64,000 nt of DNA from Streptomyces hokutonensis (GTDB taxonomy: Bacteria > Actinomycetota > Actinomycetes > Streptomycetales > Streptomycetaceae): positions 41,454 to 105,453 of the forward strand of contig NZ_BARG01000069.1 in assembly GCF_000376565.1 (NCBI RefSeq), in the 5' to 3' direction. This document shows, in pieces, positions 43,418 to 51,804 of this stretch (positions within the stretch are counted from its first letter, which is position 1; each line of letters opens with the position of its first letter). The notes beneath the pieces were generated by a model that was given only the letters and a program-made list of their open reading frames with translations, ran no database searches and was not told the origin of the DNA. The position numbers and the translations under genes are program-made.

Positions 43418-44239
43418 TCAGTGGTTCTCGGCGAGCGCGCCCTGGATGAAGGTGCAGGTCAAGAGGACGAACACGTACGCCTGCAGGGCCTGGATGAAGA
43501 GTTCGAAGGCCGTCATCACGATGACCATGATGAAAGAGACACCCGCGTAGGCGATGCCGATGCCGTTGAGCAGGTACCAGCTGGCGATCGTGAAGAGCAG
43601 CAGCAGGGTGTGGCCCGCGAACATGTTCGCGAAGAGTCGCACGGCGTGCGTGAACGGCCGGACGAGCAGGTTCGAGAAGAACTCGATGAACATGGCCAGC
43701 GGGAGAACCGCGCCGAGCGACTTGTCGTAGCCGGTGAAGTTCTTGAAGGCGCCGACGAATCCGTGTCGCTTGAAGGTCAGCGACACCCACAGGATGTAGA
43801 CGATGCCCGCGAGAACGGCCGGGTACGAAATGATCGCCGTCACCGGGAACTGGGCGACCGGGACGATCGACCAGACGTTCATCATCCAGACGAAGAAGAA
43901 GAGCGAGACGACGAGCGGTACGTACTTCTCGCCTTCCTTCTTGCCGATGGTCTCGTAGACGACACCGCGGCGGATGAAGTCGTAGCCGGACTCGGCGACC
44001 ATCTGCAGCTTGCCGGGGACGACCTTCGGCTTACGGAAGGCGGCCCAGAAGAAGCCGATGATGATGACCGAGCCGAGCAGCGCCAGCAGCATCGTCTTGT
44101 TGAAGTACAAGTTGCTGTCGCCGTCCCCGACAAGGGGCTTGAACAGGAACGAGTGCAGGCCGGGAGCCGGGAAGCCACAGCCGTCGAAGATGTGGCAGTC
44201 GGTCTCGAAGGCGAGCACCTGCGTCGGGTCAGCACTCAC
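43418..44239 (-). CDS. atpB: F1Fo ATP synthase subunit a
   Basis: 273 residues from GTG 44239, chosen because AAGGAG lies 6 nt upstream; the frame is open to 44299 without support. Proton-channel subunit with 5-6 membrane helices. The essential Arg lies in FTHAVRLFANMFAGH, and other channel residues in MFIEFFSNLLVRP and AFELFIQALQAYVF. The soluble N-terminus (CHIFDGCGFPAPGLHSFLF) has two Cys, seen in actinobacterial relatives. Confidence 0.97.
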   Translation of the reverse strand: MSADPTQVLAFETDCHIFDGCGFPAPGLHSFLFKPLVGDGDSNLYFNKTMLLALLGSVIIIGFFWAAFRKPKVVPGKLQMVAESGYDFIRRGVVYETIGKKEGEKYVPLVVSLFFFVWMMNVWSIVPVAQFPVTAIISYPAVLAGIVYILWVSLTFKRHGFVGAFKNFTGYDKSLGAVLPLAMFIEFFSNLLVRPFTHAVRLFANMFAGHTLLLLFTIASWYLLNGIGIAYAGVSFIMVIVMTAFELFIQALQAYVFVLLTCTFIQGALAENH

Positions 44240-44464
44240 CGCGGGCTCCTTCAGCGTGGCGCATAGGTACGGCAACCTCGTTGTGTCGGCGCGGCGCACA
44301 GCCGCGGTTCGGCACTGGACTGGTGTAACGGATGTGGGGGCGGCAGTGGGGCATCGAGCCTCGCGATTGAGCAGGCGTCAGCTCAGATGCCCGCGCCCGC
44401 GATGCCGCAGTTGGCACCGGACGATAGCAGGGTCGCTTACGTGCTCTTATCCCGGCCCTACCTC

Positions 44465-44878
44465 TCACGACGAGTGCCCCGACTTCTCGGGCTCGACGTA
44501 GAGGATTTTGGCCTTCATGTGCGCGCGGGTCTGCGCGACGACCCAGATGATGGTTCCGGCGAGCAGGGTGAACGCGAAGGCCTTGGGATTGAACAGCGTG
44601 GTGTGCTTGAACGCGGCGAGGAAGATGAACAGCAGCAGAATCTGCGCCGCGAAGAGCATGAGGCCCATCGCCTGGAACAGGTGCGGAAGCGATTTGGCAG
44701 TGCGCTGCAGAACGTAGAGCCCGATTCCCATGAAGAGGATCACGATCAGCGTCGCAACGGCTGCCCCAATAGCTCCTTTGCCGCCGGCGACCACACCACT
44801 GACGACGGCGGCAATCGCGCCGACGGCAGCTGTGGGCACAGCGGCCTGAAGGAGAATCCGGGCGTCATTGGACGGCAT
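44465..44878 (-). CDS. atpI: AtpI-like membrane protein, first gene of the atp operon
   Basis: 137 residues with four hydrophobic helices (TAAVGAIAAVVSGVVAG, GAAVATLIVILFMGIGLYVL, LMLFAAQILLLFIFLAAF, AFTLLAGTIIWVVAQ). It has the size, topology and position of AtpI, the assembly factor for the c-ring, though primary-sequence similarity to other phyla is low. A 225-nt gap separates it from atpB. A Rex-like site lies upstream. Confidence 0.85.
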   Translation of the reverse strand: MPSNDARILLQAAVPTAAVGAIAAVVSGVVAGGKGAIGAAVATLIVILFMGIGLYVLQRTAKSLPHLFQAMGLMLFAAQILLLFIFLAAFKHTTLFNPKAFAFTLLAGTIIWVVAQTRAHMKAKILYVEPEKSGHSS

Positions 44879-44998
44879 GGCGGCAACTCCGCTTGCTAAG
44901 GGGGGCGTGTCGTCATGGACGAGCGTAGTCCCGGGATGAGAGAGAACCTCACGCCAATGGACCGTCGCACTAGGGTCCTTCGGCTCTGTCCCGGGTTC

Positions 44999-45020
44999 TC
45001 GTGAACCGTATCACAAACTA
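44999..45020 (-). promoter_or_regulatory. Rex-like operator overlapping the putative atp promoter
   Basis: On the minus strand TTGTGATACGGTTCACGA (45016-44999) matches the two Rex half-sites TTGTGAA and TTCACAA at 6 of 7 positions each. A -10-like TAGTTT (45020-45015) overlaps it; a weak -35-like TTCTAG lies 17 nt upstream (about 45043-45038). It is ~120 nt before atpI ATG 44878. Binding of Rex at low NADH would repress ATP synthase. Sequence match only. Confidence 0.5.
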
Positions 45021-45053
45021 TTTGATGCGGTCTTTACCTAGAAGGTGTGCTTG

Positions 45054-45075
45054 CTGTCACACATGAGAGTGACAG
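45054..45075. promoter_or_regulatory. Inverted repeat upstream of the atp promoter
   Basis: CTGTCAC (45054-45060) and GTGACAG (45069-45075) form a perfect 7-bp inverted repeat with an 8-nt centre. It lies just upstream of the presumed -35 region in an AT-rich stretch and looks like an operator for an unknown regulator. Confidence 0.4.
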
Positions 45076-45172
45076 TGCGCGTCTGTGCAAAATAGCGGCC
45101 AACTTGTCTGGTATGGGGAGGCTTTGTCTGCCCACGAGATGGCAACGCTTTAGTCAGATTCTTACCTTGGCG

Positions 45173-46504
45173 TCAGCGCGAGGACTCGGCTTTACGTCCG
45201 TCCAGGAGCCGCGAACGGGGGCCGACAGCGGTCGCCCCGTTGACTCCTGACACTCCGGCGACAACCGGCGGACGCGGACTGCGGTCCTCCTCCGCCAGCA
45301 CGACCACGGGCTCAACTGCCGCCCTGCGACGGCGATAACGCGGCGGCACCAGGTGCTCGGCCCAGCGCGGGGCGCGCGGGGTGAAGCGCGGCAGCAGGAG
45401 CAGCACCAGACCGATCGCGCTCAGGAAGACGATGCCGAGGACGATCCACATCGAGGCCGAGTTGACCGAGTAGCCGAGCGCGCCGAACGCGATCAGCGCC
45501 GACCAGAAGTACATGATCAGCACCGCCCGGCTGTGCGAGTGGCCGATCTCCAGCAGGCGGTGGTGCAGATGGCCGCGGTCCGCGGCAAATGGCGACTGGC
45601 CCCGCCAGGTGCGGCGGACGATCGCCAGCACCAGGTCGGCGGCCGGCACCGCGATGATCGTCAGCGGCAGCAGCAGCGGGATGTAGACGGGCACCGTCGA
45701 GTGCACGGCCGCCTTCTCCGAGTGCAGGAACAGCTGCAGCGCGTCCGGGTCGACCTGCCCCGTGATGGAGATCGCACCCGCCGACAGCACCAGGCCGATC
45801 AGCATCGAGCCGGAGTCGCCCATGAAGATCCGCGCCGGGTGCATGTTGTGCGGCAGGAAGCCGATGCACATGCCCATCAGGATCGCCGAGAAGAGCGTGG
45901 CCGGGGCGGCGGCCTCGATGCCGTACGAGTACCAGATCCGGTAGGCGTACAGGAAGAACGCGGCGGCGGCGATGCAGACCATGCCCGAGGCGAGGCCGTC
46001 GAGGCCGTCGACGAAGTTGACCGCGTTGATGGTGATGACGACCAGGGCGACCGTGAGCAGGGTGCCCTGCCACTGGGTCAGCGCCACGTTGCCGACGCCC
46101 GGGATGGGCAGCCACAGGATCGTCAGACCCTGCATGACCATGACGCCTGCGGCGATCATCTGGCCGCCCAGCTTGATCAGGGCGTCGATCTCGAACTTGT
46201 CGTCCAGGACACCGATCAGCCAGATCAGGGCGGCGCCGGAGAGCAGGGCGCGCGGTTCGTTCGAGTTCTGGAAGACCTCGCTGAGGTTGGTCAGATGGTC
46301 CGCGACGAGCAGACCGGCGCACAGGCCGAAGAACATGGCGATACCGCCGAGCCGCGGAGTGGGTTCCCGGTGCACGTCACGGGCCCTGATCTCCGGCATC
46401 GCCCCGGCCACGATCGCGAACTTCCGCACCGGCCCGGTCAGCAGATACGTCACCGCGGCCGTCACGCAGAGCGTCAGCAGGTATTCACGCACAGGCTTCC
46501 CCAC
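45173..46504 (-). CDS. MraY/WecA-family undecaprenyl-phosphate sugar-1-phosphate transferase
   Basis: 443 residues with about 11 membrane helices. It attaches an N-acetylhexosamine 1-phosphate to undecaprenyl phosphate, starting synthesis of a cell-wall glycopolymer such as teichoic acid or arabinogalactan-like chains. Cytoplasmic motifs are intact: ARDVHREPTPRLGG, GVLDDKFEID (Mg-binding DD), NAVNFVDGLDGLASG (NxxNxxDGxDGL), RIFMGDSGSM and DRGHLHHRLL (HxHH-like). The last ~70 residues are a charged disordered tail not needed for activity in relatives. WecA/TagO-type is more likely than MraY because no mur genes are near. It lies between the atp operon and glyA. Confidence 0.92.
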   Translation of the reverse strand: MGKPVREYLLTLCVTAAVTYLLTGPVRKFAIVAGAMPEIRARDVHREPTPRLGGIAMFFGLCAGLLVADHLTNLSEVFQNSNEPRALLSGAALIWLIGVLDDKFEIDALIKLGGQMIAAGVMVMQGLTILWLPIPGVGNVALTQWQGTLLTVALVVITINAVNFVDGLDGLASGMVCIAAAAFFLYAYRIWYSYGIEAAAPATLFSAILMGMCIGFLPHNMHPARIFMGDSGSMLIGLVLSAGAISITGQVDPDALQLFLHSEKAAVHSTVPVYIPLLLPLTIIAVPAADLVLAIVRRTWRGQSPFAADRGHLHHRLLEIGHSHSRAVLIMYFWSALIAFGALGYSVNSASMWIVLGIVFLSAIGLVLLLLPRFTPRAPRWAEHLVPPRYRRRRAAVEPVVVLAEEDRSPRPPVVAGVSGVNGATAVGPRSRLLDGRKAESSR

Positions 46505-46621
46505 AGGTCTCGCTGGCCATCACAGCCCCACACCCTAGCGAGGGACGCATATGGTTGGGGACTTCCGGGTAGCGACGATGGTTGCACGTGTGGCTGTGTA
46601 CTCGGGTCCGGGTACCCCCGT

Positions 46622-47869
46622 TCAGCCCGGATACGGCGGGAATCCACCCACAAGATCCCGCACTTCGTCACGCGCCTTCCGGCTCGCAGCCTTCCCTGGC
46701 TTCTCCCGCAGCACCCCCGCGAGCAGCACGCCGATCCGCGCCATCTCCACCTCCCCCATGCCCTGCGTGGTCACCGCGGCCGTGCCCAGCCGCAGGCCAC
46801 GGGCCTCGCCGTGCGGCAGCGCGCAGCAGTCCAGGACCACTCCGGCGGCGGCGAGACGGCCGCGGGCGGTGCGTCCGTCGACGCCCAGCGGCATCGGGTC
46901 GACGGTGATCAGATGAGTGTCGGTGCCGCCCGTGGTGACGATCAGCCCCTCCGCCTCCAGTCCGGCCGCGAGCACCCGGGCGTTGGCGACCACCTGATGG
47001 GCGTACGCCGTGAAGGCCGGCGTCGCCGCCTCGCCGAACGCGACGGCCTTGGCCGCGATGGTGTTCATCTGCGCGCCGCCCTGCGTGAACGGGAACACCG
47101 CCCGGTCCACCCGCTCGGCCAGCTCGCTCCCGCACAGCAGCATCCCGCCGCGCGGCCCGCGCAGCACCTTGTGCGTGGTGGCGCAGACGACATCGGCGTA
47201 CGGCACCGGGTTCGGCGCCGCTCCCCCGGCGACGAGGCCGATGGGGTGGGCGGCGTCGGCGATGAGATAGGCGCCCACCTCGTCGGCGACCTCGCGGAAG
47301 AGGGCGTAGTCGATGTGGCGGGGGTAGGCGATGGAGCCGCACACGATCGCCTTGGGCCGGTGCGTACGGGCCAGCGCGCGCACCTGCTCGTAGTCGATGA
47401 GCCCGGTCTCGGCATCGACCCCGTAGCCGACGAAGTCGAACCACCGCCCGGAGAAGTTCGCGGGCGACCCGTGGGTGAGATGACCGCCGTACGGGAGCCC
47501 CAGCGCGAGGACGGTGTCACCGGGCCGCAGCAGCGCGGCGTACGCGGCCAGCACGGCCGAAGAACCGGAGTGGGACTGCACGTTGGCGTGCTCGGCGCCG
47601 AACAGGGCCTTCGCGCGGTCCACGGCGACGCGCTCGGCGACGTCGACGATCTCGCAGCCGCCGTGGTGACGGGCGCCGGGGTAGCCCTCGGCGTACTTGT
47701 TGGCGAGCGGGGAGCCGAGCGCGGCCAGCACGGCGGGCGAGGTGAAGTTCTCGGCGGCGACCAGCTGGAGCGTCGTCGACTGCCGGGTCAGCTCCCCGAG
47801 CAGGATCTCGGCCAGCTCGGGGTCCTGCCGGCGCAGGACATCGGCCTCAAGGACAGGGGTGACCGACAT
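46622..47869 (-). CDS. glyA: Serine hydroxymethyltransferase
   Basis: 415 residues. PLP enzyme that interconverts serine and glycine with tetrahydrofolate. The PLP lysine lies in ATTHKVLRGPRGGML; other landmarks are LVAAENFTSPAVLAALGSPLANKYAEGYPG, NVQSHSGSSA, and DAAHPIGLVAGG. It diverges from the textbook enzyme in the THF loop (PYGGHLTHG), and is likely a second GlyA paralogue of the type found beside sua5 in streptomycetes. It is transcribed in line with the downstream transferase and the upstream phosphatase-like gene, suggesting one long housekeeping transcript. Confidence 0.92.
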   Translation of the reverse strand: MSVTPVLEADVLRRQDPELAEILLGELTRQSTTLQLVAAENFTSPAVLAALGSPLANKYAEGYPGARHHGGCEIVDVAERVAVDRAKALFGAEHANVQSHSGSSAVLAAYAALLRPGDTVLALGLPYGGHLTHGSPANFSGRWFDFVGYGVDAETGLIDYEQVRALARTHRPKAIVCGSIAYPRHIDYALFREVADEVGAYLIADAAHPIGLVAGGAAPNPVPYADVVCATTHKVLRGPRGGMLLCGSELAERVDRAVFPFTQGGAQMNTIAAKAVAFGEAATPAFTAYAHQVVANARVLAAGLEAEGLIVTTGGTDTHLITVDPMPLGVDGRTARGRLAAAGVVLDCCALPHGEARGLRLGTAAVTTQGMGEVEMARIGVLLAGVLREKPGKAASRKARDEVRDLVGGFPPYPG

Positions 47870-47941
47870 GGTGGACTCCGAGCCGTCGACGGTGACGTAC
47901 GTCCAATGTAGGCCCGGGGCGCGTGGGACGCGCGGCTGTTG

Positions 47942-48544
47942 CTATGTCCGCGCGGGCACACCCGTCAACGCCGTCACCACCGGATCGATCGCCTGGTTTA
48001 TCTCGTCTCCGATGGAGCGGAAGAACGGGAGGGGGGCGCCGTAGGGGTCGAAGACCTCGTCGGCCTCTGCCGTGGGGGCCAGGAGCCAGCCGCGGAGGGC
48101 CGCTGCGGCGCGGACCAGGGCGCGGGCTCGGGCCACCATGCCGTCCTCCAGGGGTGGGAGGGTGGCCGGGTCGATCGCCTTCACCAGGCGGGTGAACTCC
48201 TTGAGGGTGAAGGTGCGCAGGCCCGCCGAGTGGCCCATGGAGATGACCTGCTGGCGGTGGTCCCTCGTGGCGGTCAGCACCAGGTCGGCGCGGATCACGT
48301 GGTCGTCGAGCAGCTCGCGGCCGGTGAAGCCGGAGGGGTCCGCGCCGAAGTCGGTGAGGACGGTGGCCGCGTTGGTCTCCATGGGCGCGCCCTCGTGGCC
48401 CCAGGTGCCGGCGCTCTCCACGATGAGCCCGCCCCACAGCGGGTCGCCGAGCCGGTCCGCCAGGGCATGACGGGTCAGCCGCTCGGTGATCGGCGAGCGG
48501 CACACGTTGCCGGTGCTGACGTGGAGGATGCGGAAGCTGTCCAT
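47942..48544 (-). CDS. Low-Mr protein-tyrosine-phosphatase-like protein lacking the nucleophile Cys
   Basis: 200 residues from ATG 48544. The fold signature of low-molecular-weight phosphatases is at the N-terminus, but the P-loop reads HVSTGNVCRSPITER: the canonical C-x5-R begins with Cys, and here that residue is Ser10 (codon AGC), while Arg16 is kept. A DPYGAPLPFF motif near residue 170 corresponds to the general-acid DP motif. The protein also carries a ~45-residue insertion (LKEFTRLVKAIDPATLPPLEDG). It is therefore probably a pseudo-phosphatase, or binds rather than hydrolyses phosphoprotein. Located between sua5 and glyA. Confidence 0.88.
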   Translation of the reverse strand: MDSFRILHVSTGNVCRSPITERLTRHALADRLGDPLWGGLIVESAGTWGHEGAPMETNAATVLTDFGADPSGFTGRELLDDHVIRADLVLTATRDHRQQVISMGHSAGLRTFTLKEFTRLVKAIDPATLPPLEDGMVARARALVRAAAALRGWLLAPTAEADEVFDPYGAPLPFFRSIGDEINQAIDPVVTALTGVPART

Positions 48545-48606
48545 GGGAAGCCCGAAGGTCCCCGTCACTTCCCCGTTGCCTATGCCACGCCCCGCGTCAG
48601 GGGCTG

Positions 48607-49254
48607 TCAATTCGCCACCTCGAGGTCGGGGACGACCTTCCGCAGCTCCTCGGCCGAGATCGCGCCGGCCCGCAGCAGCAGCGGCACCTCGCGCGTGACG
48701 TCGACGATCGACGACGGCACGTTGCCGGGCGTCGGACCGCCGTCGAGGTACACGGAGACCGAGTCGCCGAGCATCTGCTGGGCCGCGTCGCAGTCCTCCG
48801 GCGCGGGGTGGCCGGTGAGGTTGGCGGAGGAGACGGCCATCGGGCCGACCTCGGTGAGGAGTTCGATGGCTACGGGGTGCAGCGGCATGCGGACGGCGAC
48901 CGTGCCCCGGGTGTCCCCCAGGTCCCACTGCAGGGACGGCTGGTGCTTGGCGACCAGCGTGAGGGCGCCCGGCCAGAACGCGTCGACGAGTTCCCAGGCC
49001 AGCTCGGAGAAGTCCGTGACGAGGCCGTGCAGGGTGTTCGGGGAGCCGATGAGGACGGGCGTGGGCATGTTGCGGCCCCGGCCCTTGGCGTCCAGGAGAT
49101 CGGCGACGGCCTCCGAGGTGAACGCGTCGGCCCCGATGCCGTAGACCGTGTCGGTCGGCAGGACCACGAGTTCGCCCCGGCGGACGGCGGACGCGGCCTC
49201 GCGCAGACCCGTCGTGCGGTCGGTCGCGTCATTGGTGTCGTATCGCCGTGCCAT
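48607..49254 (-). CDS. sua5: L-threonylcarbamoyladenylate synthase (Sua5/YrdC)
   Basis: 215 residues. Makes threonylcarbamoyl-AMP for the t6A37 modification of ANN-decoding tRNAs. The YrdC core is clear: GELVVLPTDTVYGIGADAF, KGRGRNMPTPVLI (KxR...P), TVAVRMPLHP, GPMAVSSANLTG (SSAN) and STIVD-like SSIVDVT. Only a remnant of the C-terminal Sua5 domain is present. ATG 49254 is chosen; its GAGGAGG ribosome site lies within an upstream 18-codon ORF. Confidence 0.95.
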   Translation of the reverse strand: MARRYDTNDATDRTTGLREAASAVRRGELVVLPTDTVYGIGADAFTSEAVADLLDAKGRGRNMPTPVLIGSPNTLHGLVTDFSELAWELVDAFWPGALTLVAKHQPSLQWDLGDTRGTVAVRMPLHPVAIELLTEVGPMAVSSANLTGHPAPEDCDAAQQMLGDSVSVYLDGGPTPGNVPSSIVDVTREVPLLLRAGAISAEELRKVVPDLEVAN

Positions 49255-49256
49255 GT

Positions 49257-49313
49257 CTAGCGGGCCTCCTCGTACACGTACTGCTGCGGGTCGAAAGTCG
49301 GGGCGCTGGTCAT
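49257..49313 (-). CDS. 18-codon ORF bridging prmC and sua5
   Basis: ATG 49313 overlaps the prmC stop codon (ATGA). The frame encodes MTSAPTFDPQQYVYEEAR and stops at 49257, 2 nt before the sua5 ATG. Its Glu-Glu codons form the GAGGAGG that serves as the sua5 ribosome site, 10 nt from ATG 49254. The arrangement looks made for translational coupling. Whether the peptide itself matters is unknown. Confidence 0.5.
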   Translation of the reverse strand: MTSAPTFDPQQYVYEEAR

Positions 49314-50155
49314 GGCGTCGCCCTGCGGGCGGTCGCGAAGCGCGGGCGGTTGTTGAGATCGGGGTGGTCGGCCGCGTCGGCCCAGCCACGCTCCTCGGTG
49401 AAGATCCACGGCACCTGGCCGCCCTGGGTGTCGGCGTGCTCGATGACGACGACACCGCCGGGACGGAGAAGCCGGTGCGCGGTGCGTTCGATGCCGCGGA
49501 TCAGGTCGAGGCCGTCCTCCCCCGAGAACAGGGCGAGTTCGGGGTCGTAGTCCCGGGCCTCGGGCGCGACGTACTCCCACTCCGTGAGCGGGATGTACGG
49601 CGGGTTGGAGATGACCAGGTCGACATGGCCGTCGAGGTCGGGGAAGGCGTCCAGGGCGTTGCCCTGCCGCAGGTCCACCCGCGACCCCTCCATGTTCTTG
49701 CGGGTCCACTGCAGGGCGTCCTCGGACAGCTCCACGGCGTGCACCCGGGAGCGCGGGACCTCCTGCGCGAGGGCGAGCGCGATGGCGCCGGATCCGGTGC
49801 AGAGGTCCACGATCAGTGGCTCTACGACGTCCATCGCGCGGACCGCGTCTATGGCCCAGCCGACGACCGACTCGGTCTCGGGGCGCGGCACGAACACCCC
49901 CGGGCCGACCTGGAGTTCCAGGTAGCGGAAGAAGGCGCGGCCGGTGATGTGCTGGAGCGGCTCGCGCTGCTCGCGGCGGGCGATGGTCTCCCAGTAGCGG
50001 GCGTCGAAGTCCACGTCCTTCACGGAGTGCAGCTCGCCCCGCTTCACACCGTGCACGAACGCGGCGAGCTCCTCCGCGTCGTTGCGCGGCGAGGGCACGC
50101 CGGCGTCGGCCAGCCGCTGGGTGGCCTGGGCCACCTCTGCTAGCAGCAGGTTCAC
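49310..50155 (-). CDS. prmC: Peptide chain release factor glutamine methyltransferase
   Basis: 281 residues. N5-methylates the Gln of the GGQ motif of RF1 and RF2 using S-adenosylmethionine. The N-terminal helical domain binds the release factor. The methyltransferase has VEPLIVDLCTGSGAIALALAQE (SAM motif I), VHAVELSEDALQW (motif II) and LVISNPPYIPLTEW (NPPY, catalytic). It directly follows prfA, its substrate gene, which is conserved in most bacteria. Confidence 0.96.
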   Translation of the reverse strand: MNLLLAEVAQATQRLADAGVPSPRNDAEELAAFVHGVKRGELHSVKDVDFDARYWETIARREQREPLQHITGRAFFRYLELQVGPGVFVPRPETESVVGWAIDAVRAMDVVEPLIVDLCTGSGAIALALAQEVPRSRVHAVELSEDALQWTRKNMEGSRVDLRQGNALDAFPDLDGHVDLVISNPPYIPLTEWEYVAPEARDYDPELALFSGEDGLDLIRGIERTAHRLLRPGGVVVIEHADTQGGQVPWIFTEERGWADAADHPDLNNRPRFATARRATP

Positions 50156-50210
50156 GCAAGTCCTCCGTGTCGTACTCGTCCGTGCCGAACGTGCCGTGCG
50201 TGCCGTCGTG

Positions 50211-51287
50211 TTACGCCGCCGCGAGCTTGGCGGCCGAGTCCGCGTCGACGCAAGCCTGGATCATCGCGTCGAGGTCGCCGTCCAGGACCTGGTCCAGGTT
50301 GTACGCCTTGAAGCCGACGCGGTGGTCGGAGATGCGGTTCTCCGGGAAGTTGTACGTACGGATCTTCTCGGAGCGGTCGACCGTGCGGACCTGGCTGCGG
50401 CGGGCGTCGGCGGCATTCTTCTCCGCCTCCTCCTGCGCCGCGGCGAGCAGCCTGGAGCGCAGGATACGCATCGCCTGCTCCTTGTTCTGCAGCTGGCTCT
50501 TCTCGTTCTGGCAGGAGGCGACGACTCCGGTGGGAATGTGCGTGATGCGCACCGCGGAGTCGGTCGTGTTGACGGACTGGCCGCCGGGACCGGAGGAGCG
50601 GTACACGTCGATGCGGAGGTCGTTCGGGTTGATCTCGACGTCGACCTCCTCCGCCTCGGGGGTGACGAGGACACCGGCCGCGGAGGTGTGGATTCGGCCC
50701 GCGGACTCGGTCGCGGGCACGCGCTGCACGCGGTGCACCCCGCCCTCGTACTTCAGGCGGGCCCAGACGCCCTGGCCGGGCTCGGTCGCGCCGTTGCCGC
50801 CCTTGGTCTTCACGGCGACCTGGACGTCCTTGTAGCCGCCCAGCTCGGACTCGGTGGCGTCGATGATCTCGGTCTTCCAGCCGACGCGCTCCGCGTACCG
50901 CAGGTACATGCGCAGCAGGTCACCGGCGAACAGGGCCGACTCGTCGCCGCCCGCGCCCGCCTTGACCTCGAGGATCACGTCCTTGTCGTCGTTGGGGTCA
51001 CGCGGTACCAGCAGCAGCCGCAGCTTCTCCGTGATCTCGTCGCGGTGCTTCTCCAGCTCCTTGACCTCGGCAGCGAACTCCGGGTCGTCGGCGCCGAGTT
51101 CACGCGCGGTCTCGATGTCGTCGCCGGTCTGCTTCCAGGAGCGGTACGTGGCGACGATCGGGGTGAGCTCGGCGTAGCGCTTGTTCAGCTTGCGCGCGTT
51201 GGCCTGGTCGGCGTGGACCGACGGGTCGGCGAGCTTCTTCTCAAGGTCGGCGTGCTCGCCGATGAGGTCCTCGACAGCCTCGAACAT
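50211..51287 (-). CDS. prfA: Peptide chain release factor 1
   Basis: 358 residues from ATG 51287, with AGGAG 8 nt upstream. Recognises UAA and UAG. GGQ motif is in SSGPGGQSVNTTDSAVRI, with the Gln that PrmC modifies, and the stop-recognition region includes RVPATESAGRIHTS (PxT-type tripeptide PAT). An open frame extends upstream to 51569 but covers the 3' end of rpmE and lacks support. Confidence 0.97.
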   Translation of the reverse strand: MFEAVEDLIGEHADLEKKLADPSVHADQANARKLNKRYAELTPIVATYRSWKQTGDDIETARELGADDPEFAAEVKELEKHRDEITEKLRLLLVPRDPNDDKDVILEVKAGAGGDESALFAGDLLRMYLRYAERVGWKTEIIDATESELGGYKDVQVAVKTKGGNGATEPGQGVWARLKYEGGVHRVQRVPATESAGRIHTSAAGVLVTPEAEEVDVEINPNDLRIDVYRSSGPGGQSVNTTDSAVRITHIPTGVVASCQNEKSQLQNKEQAMRILRSRLLAAAQEEAEKNAADARRSQVRTVDRSEKIRTYNFPENRISDHRVGFKAYNLDQVLDGDLDAMIQACVDADSAAKLAAA

Positions 51288-51396
51288 CTTGGGCTCCTGA
51301 AATGCGGTGGAGAAAGGGAAGGCGGGCGACCAAAAACGCCGGTCCCGGCACGCCTGTAAGCAGGGCGTGGCCGTGGACCGGCGAAATTGAGGCTCG

Positions 51397-51621
51397 CTAC
51401 TTCTTGGAGCCGGCGCCAGCCTTGCCGAAGCGGGCCTCGAAGCGGGCCACGCGGCCACCGGTGTCGAGGATCTTCTGCTTGCCCGTGTAGAACGGGTGGC
51501 ACTCGGAGCAGACCTCGGCGCGGATGTTGCCGCTCGTGATCGTGCTGCGGGTGGTGAACGACGCGCCACAGGTGCAGCTGACCTGGGTCTCGACGTACTC
51601 GGGGTGGATCTCGCGCTTCAA
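51397..51621 (-). CDS. rpmE: Ribosomal protein L31, zinc-binding type
   Basis: 74 residues starting with TTG 51621, which has AGGAGA 4 nt upstream; the frame gives the canonical KREIHPEYVET start. Cys residues in VSCTCGASFTT and EVCSECHPFYTG show it is the zinc-containing (C+) L31 form used under zinc-replete conditions. The TTG start for a ribosomal protein is notable. It lies upstream of prfA, probably co-transcribed. Confidence 0.96.
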   Translation of the reverse strand: MKREIHPEYVETQVSCTCGASFTTRSTITSGNIRAEVCSECHPFYTGKQKILDTGGRVARFEARFGKAGAGSKK

Positions 51622-51736
51622 GGTGTCTCCTAGGTTCGGGAGGGCGCCGGGTCGCTCCGCGGGTTTGCGGGGCGTGAACCGGGGCCGACGTACCAGTCTG
51701 CCAGGACTGGGGCCATCCCCCAAAACGGGGGGTCAC

Positions 51737-51804
51737 TGTCGTCTATTCCCTGCGGGTGCGTTGTGGCTGGTCGCGCAGTTCCCCGCGCCCCTAGGGGGTG
51801 CGCC
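51737..51804. repeat. Streptomycete intergenic repeat element, copy 2 (inverted)
   Basis: GTGGCTGGTCGCGCAG with TTCCCCGCGCCCCT is the reverse complement of the element at 11268-11340, minus its central 26-nt stem. CTAGGGG/GCGCC follow. Located between rpmE and the LCP gene stop, in the usual 3'-end position. Confidence 0.6.
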
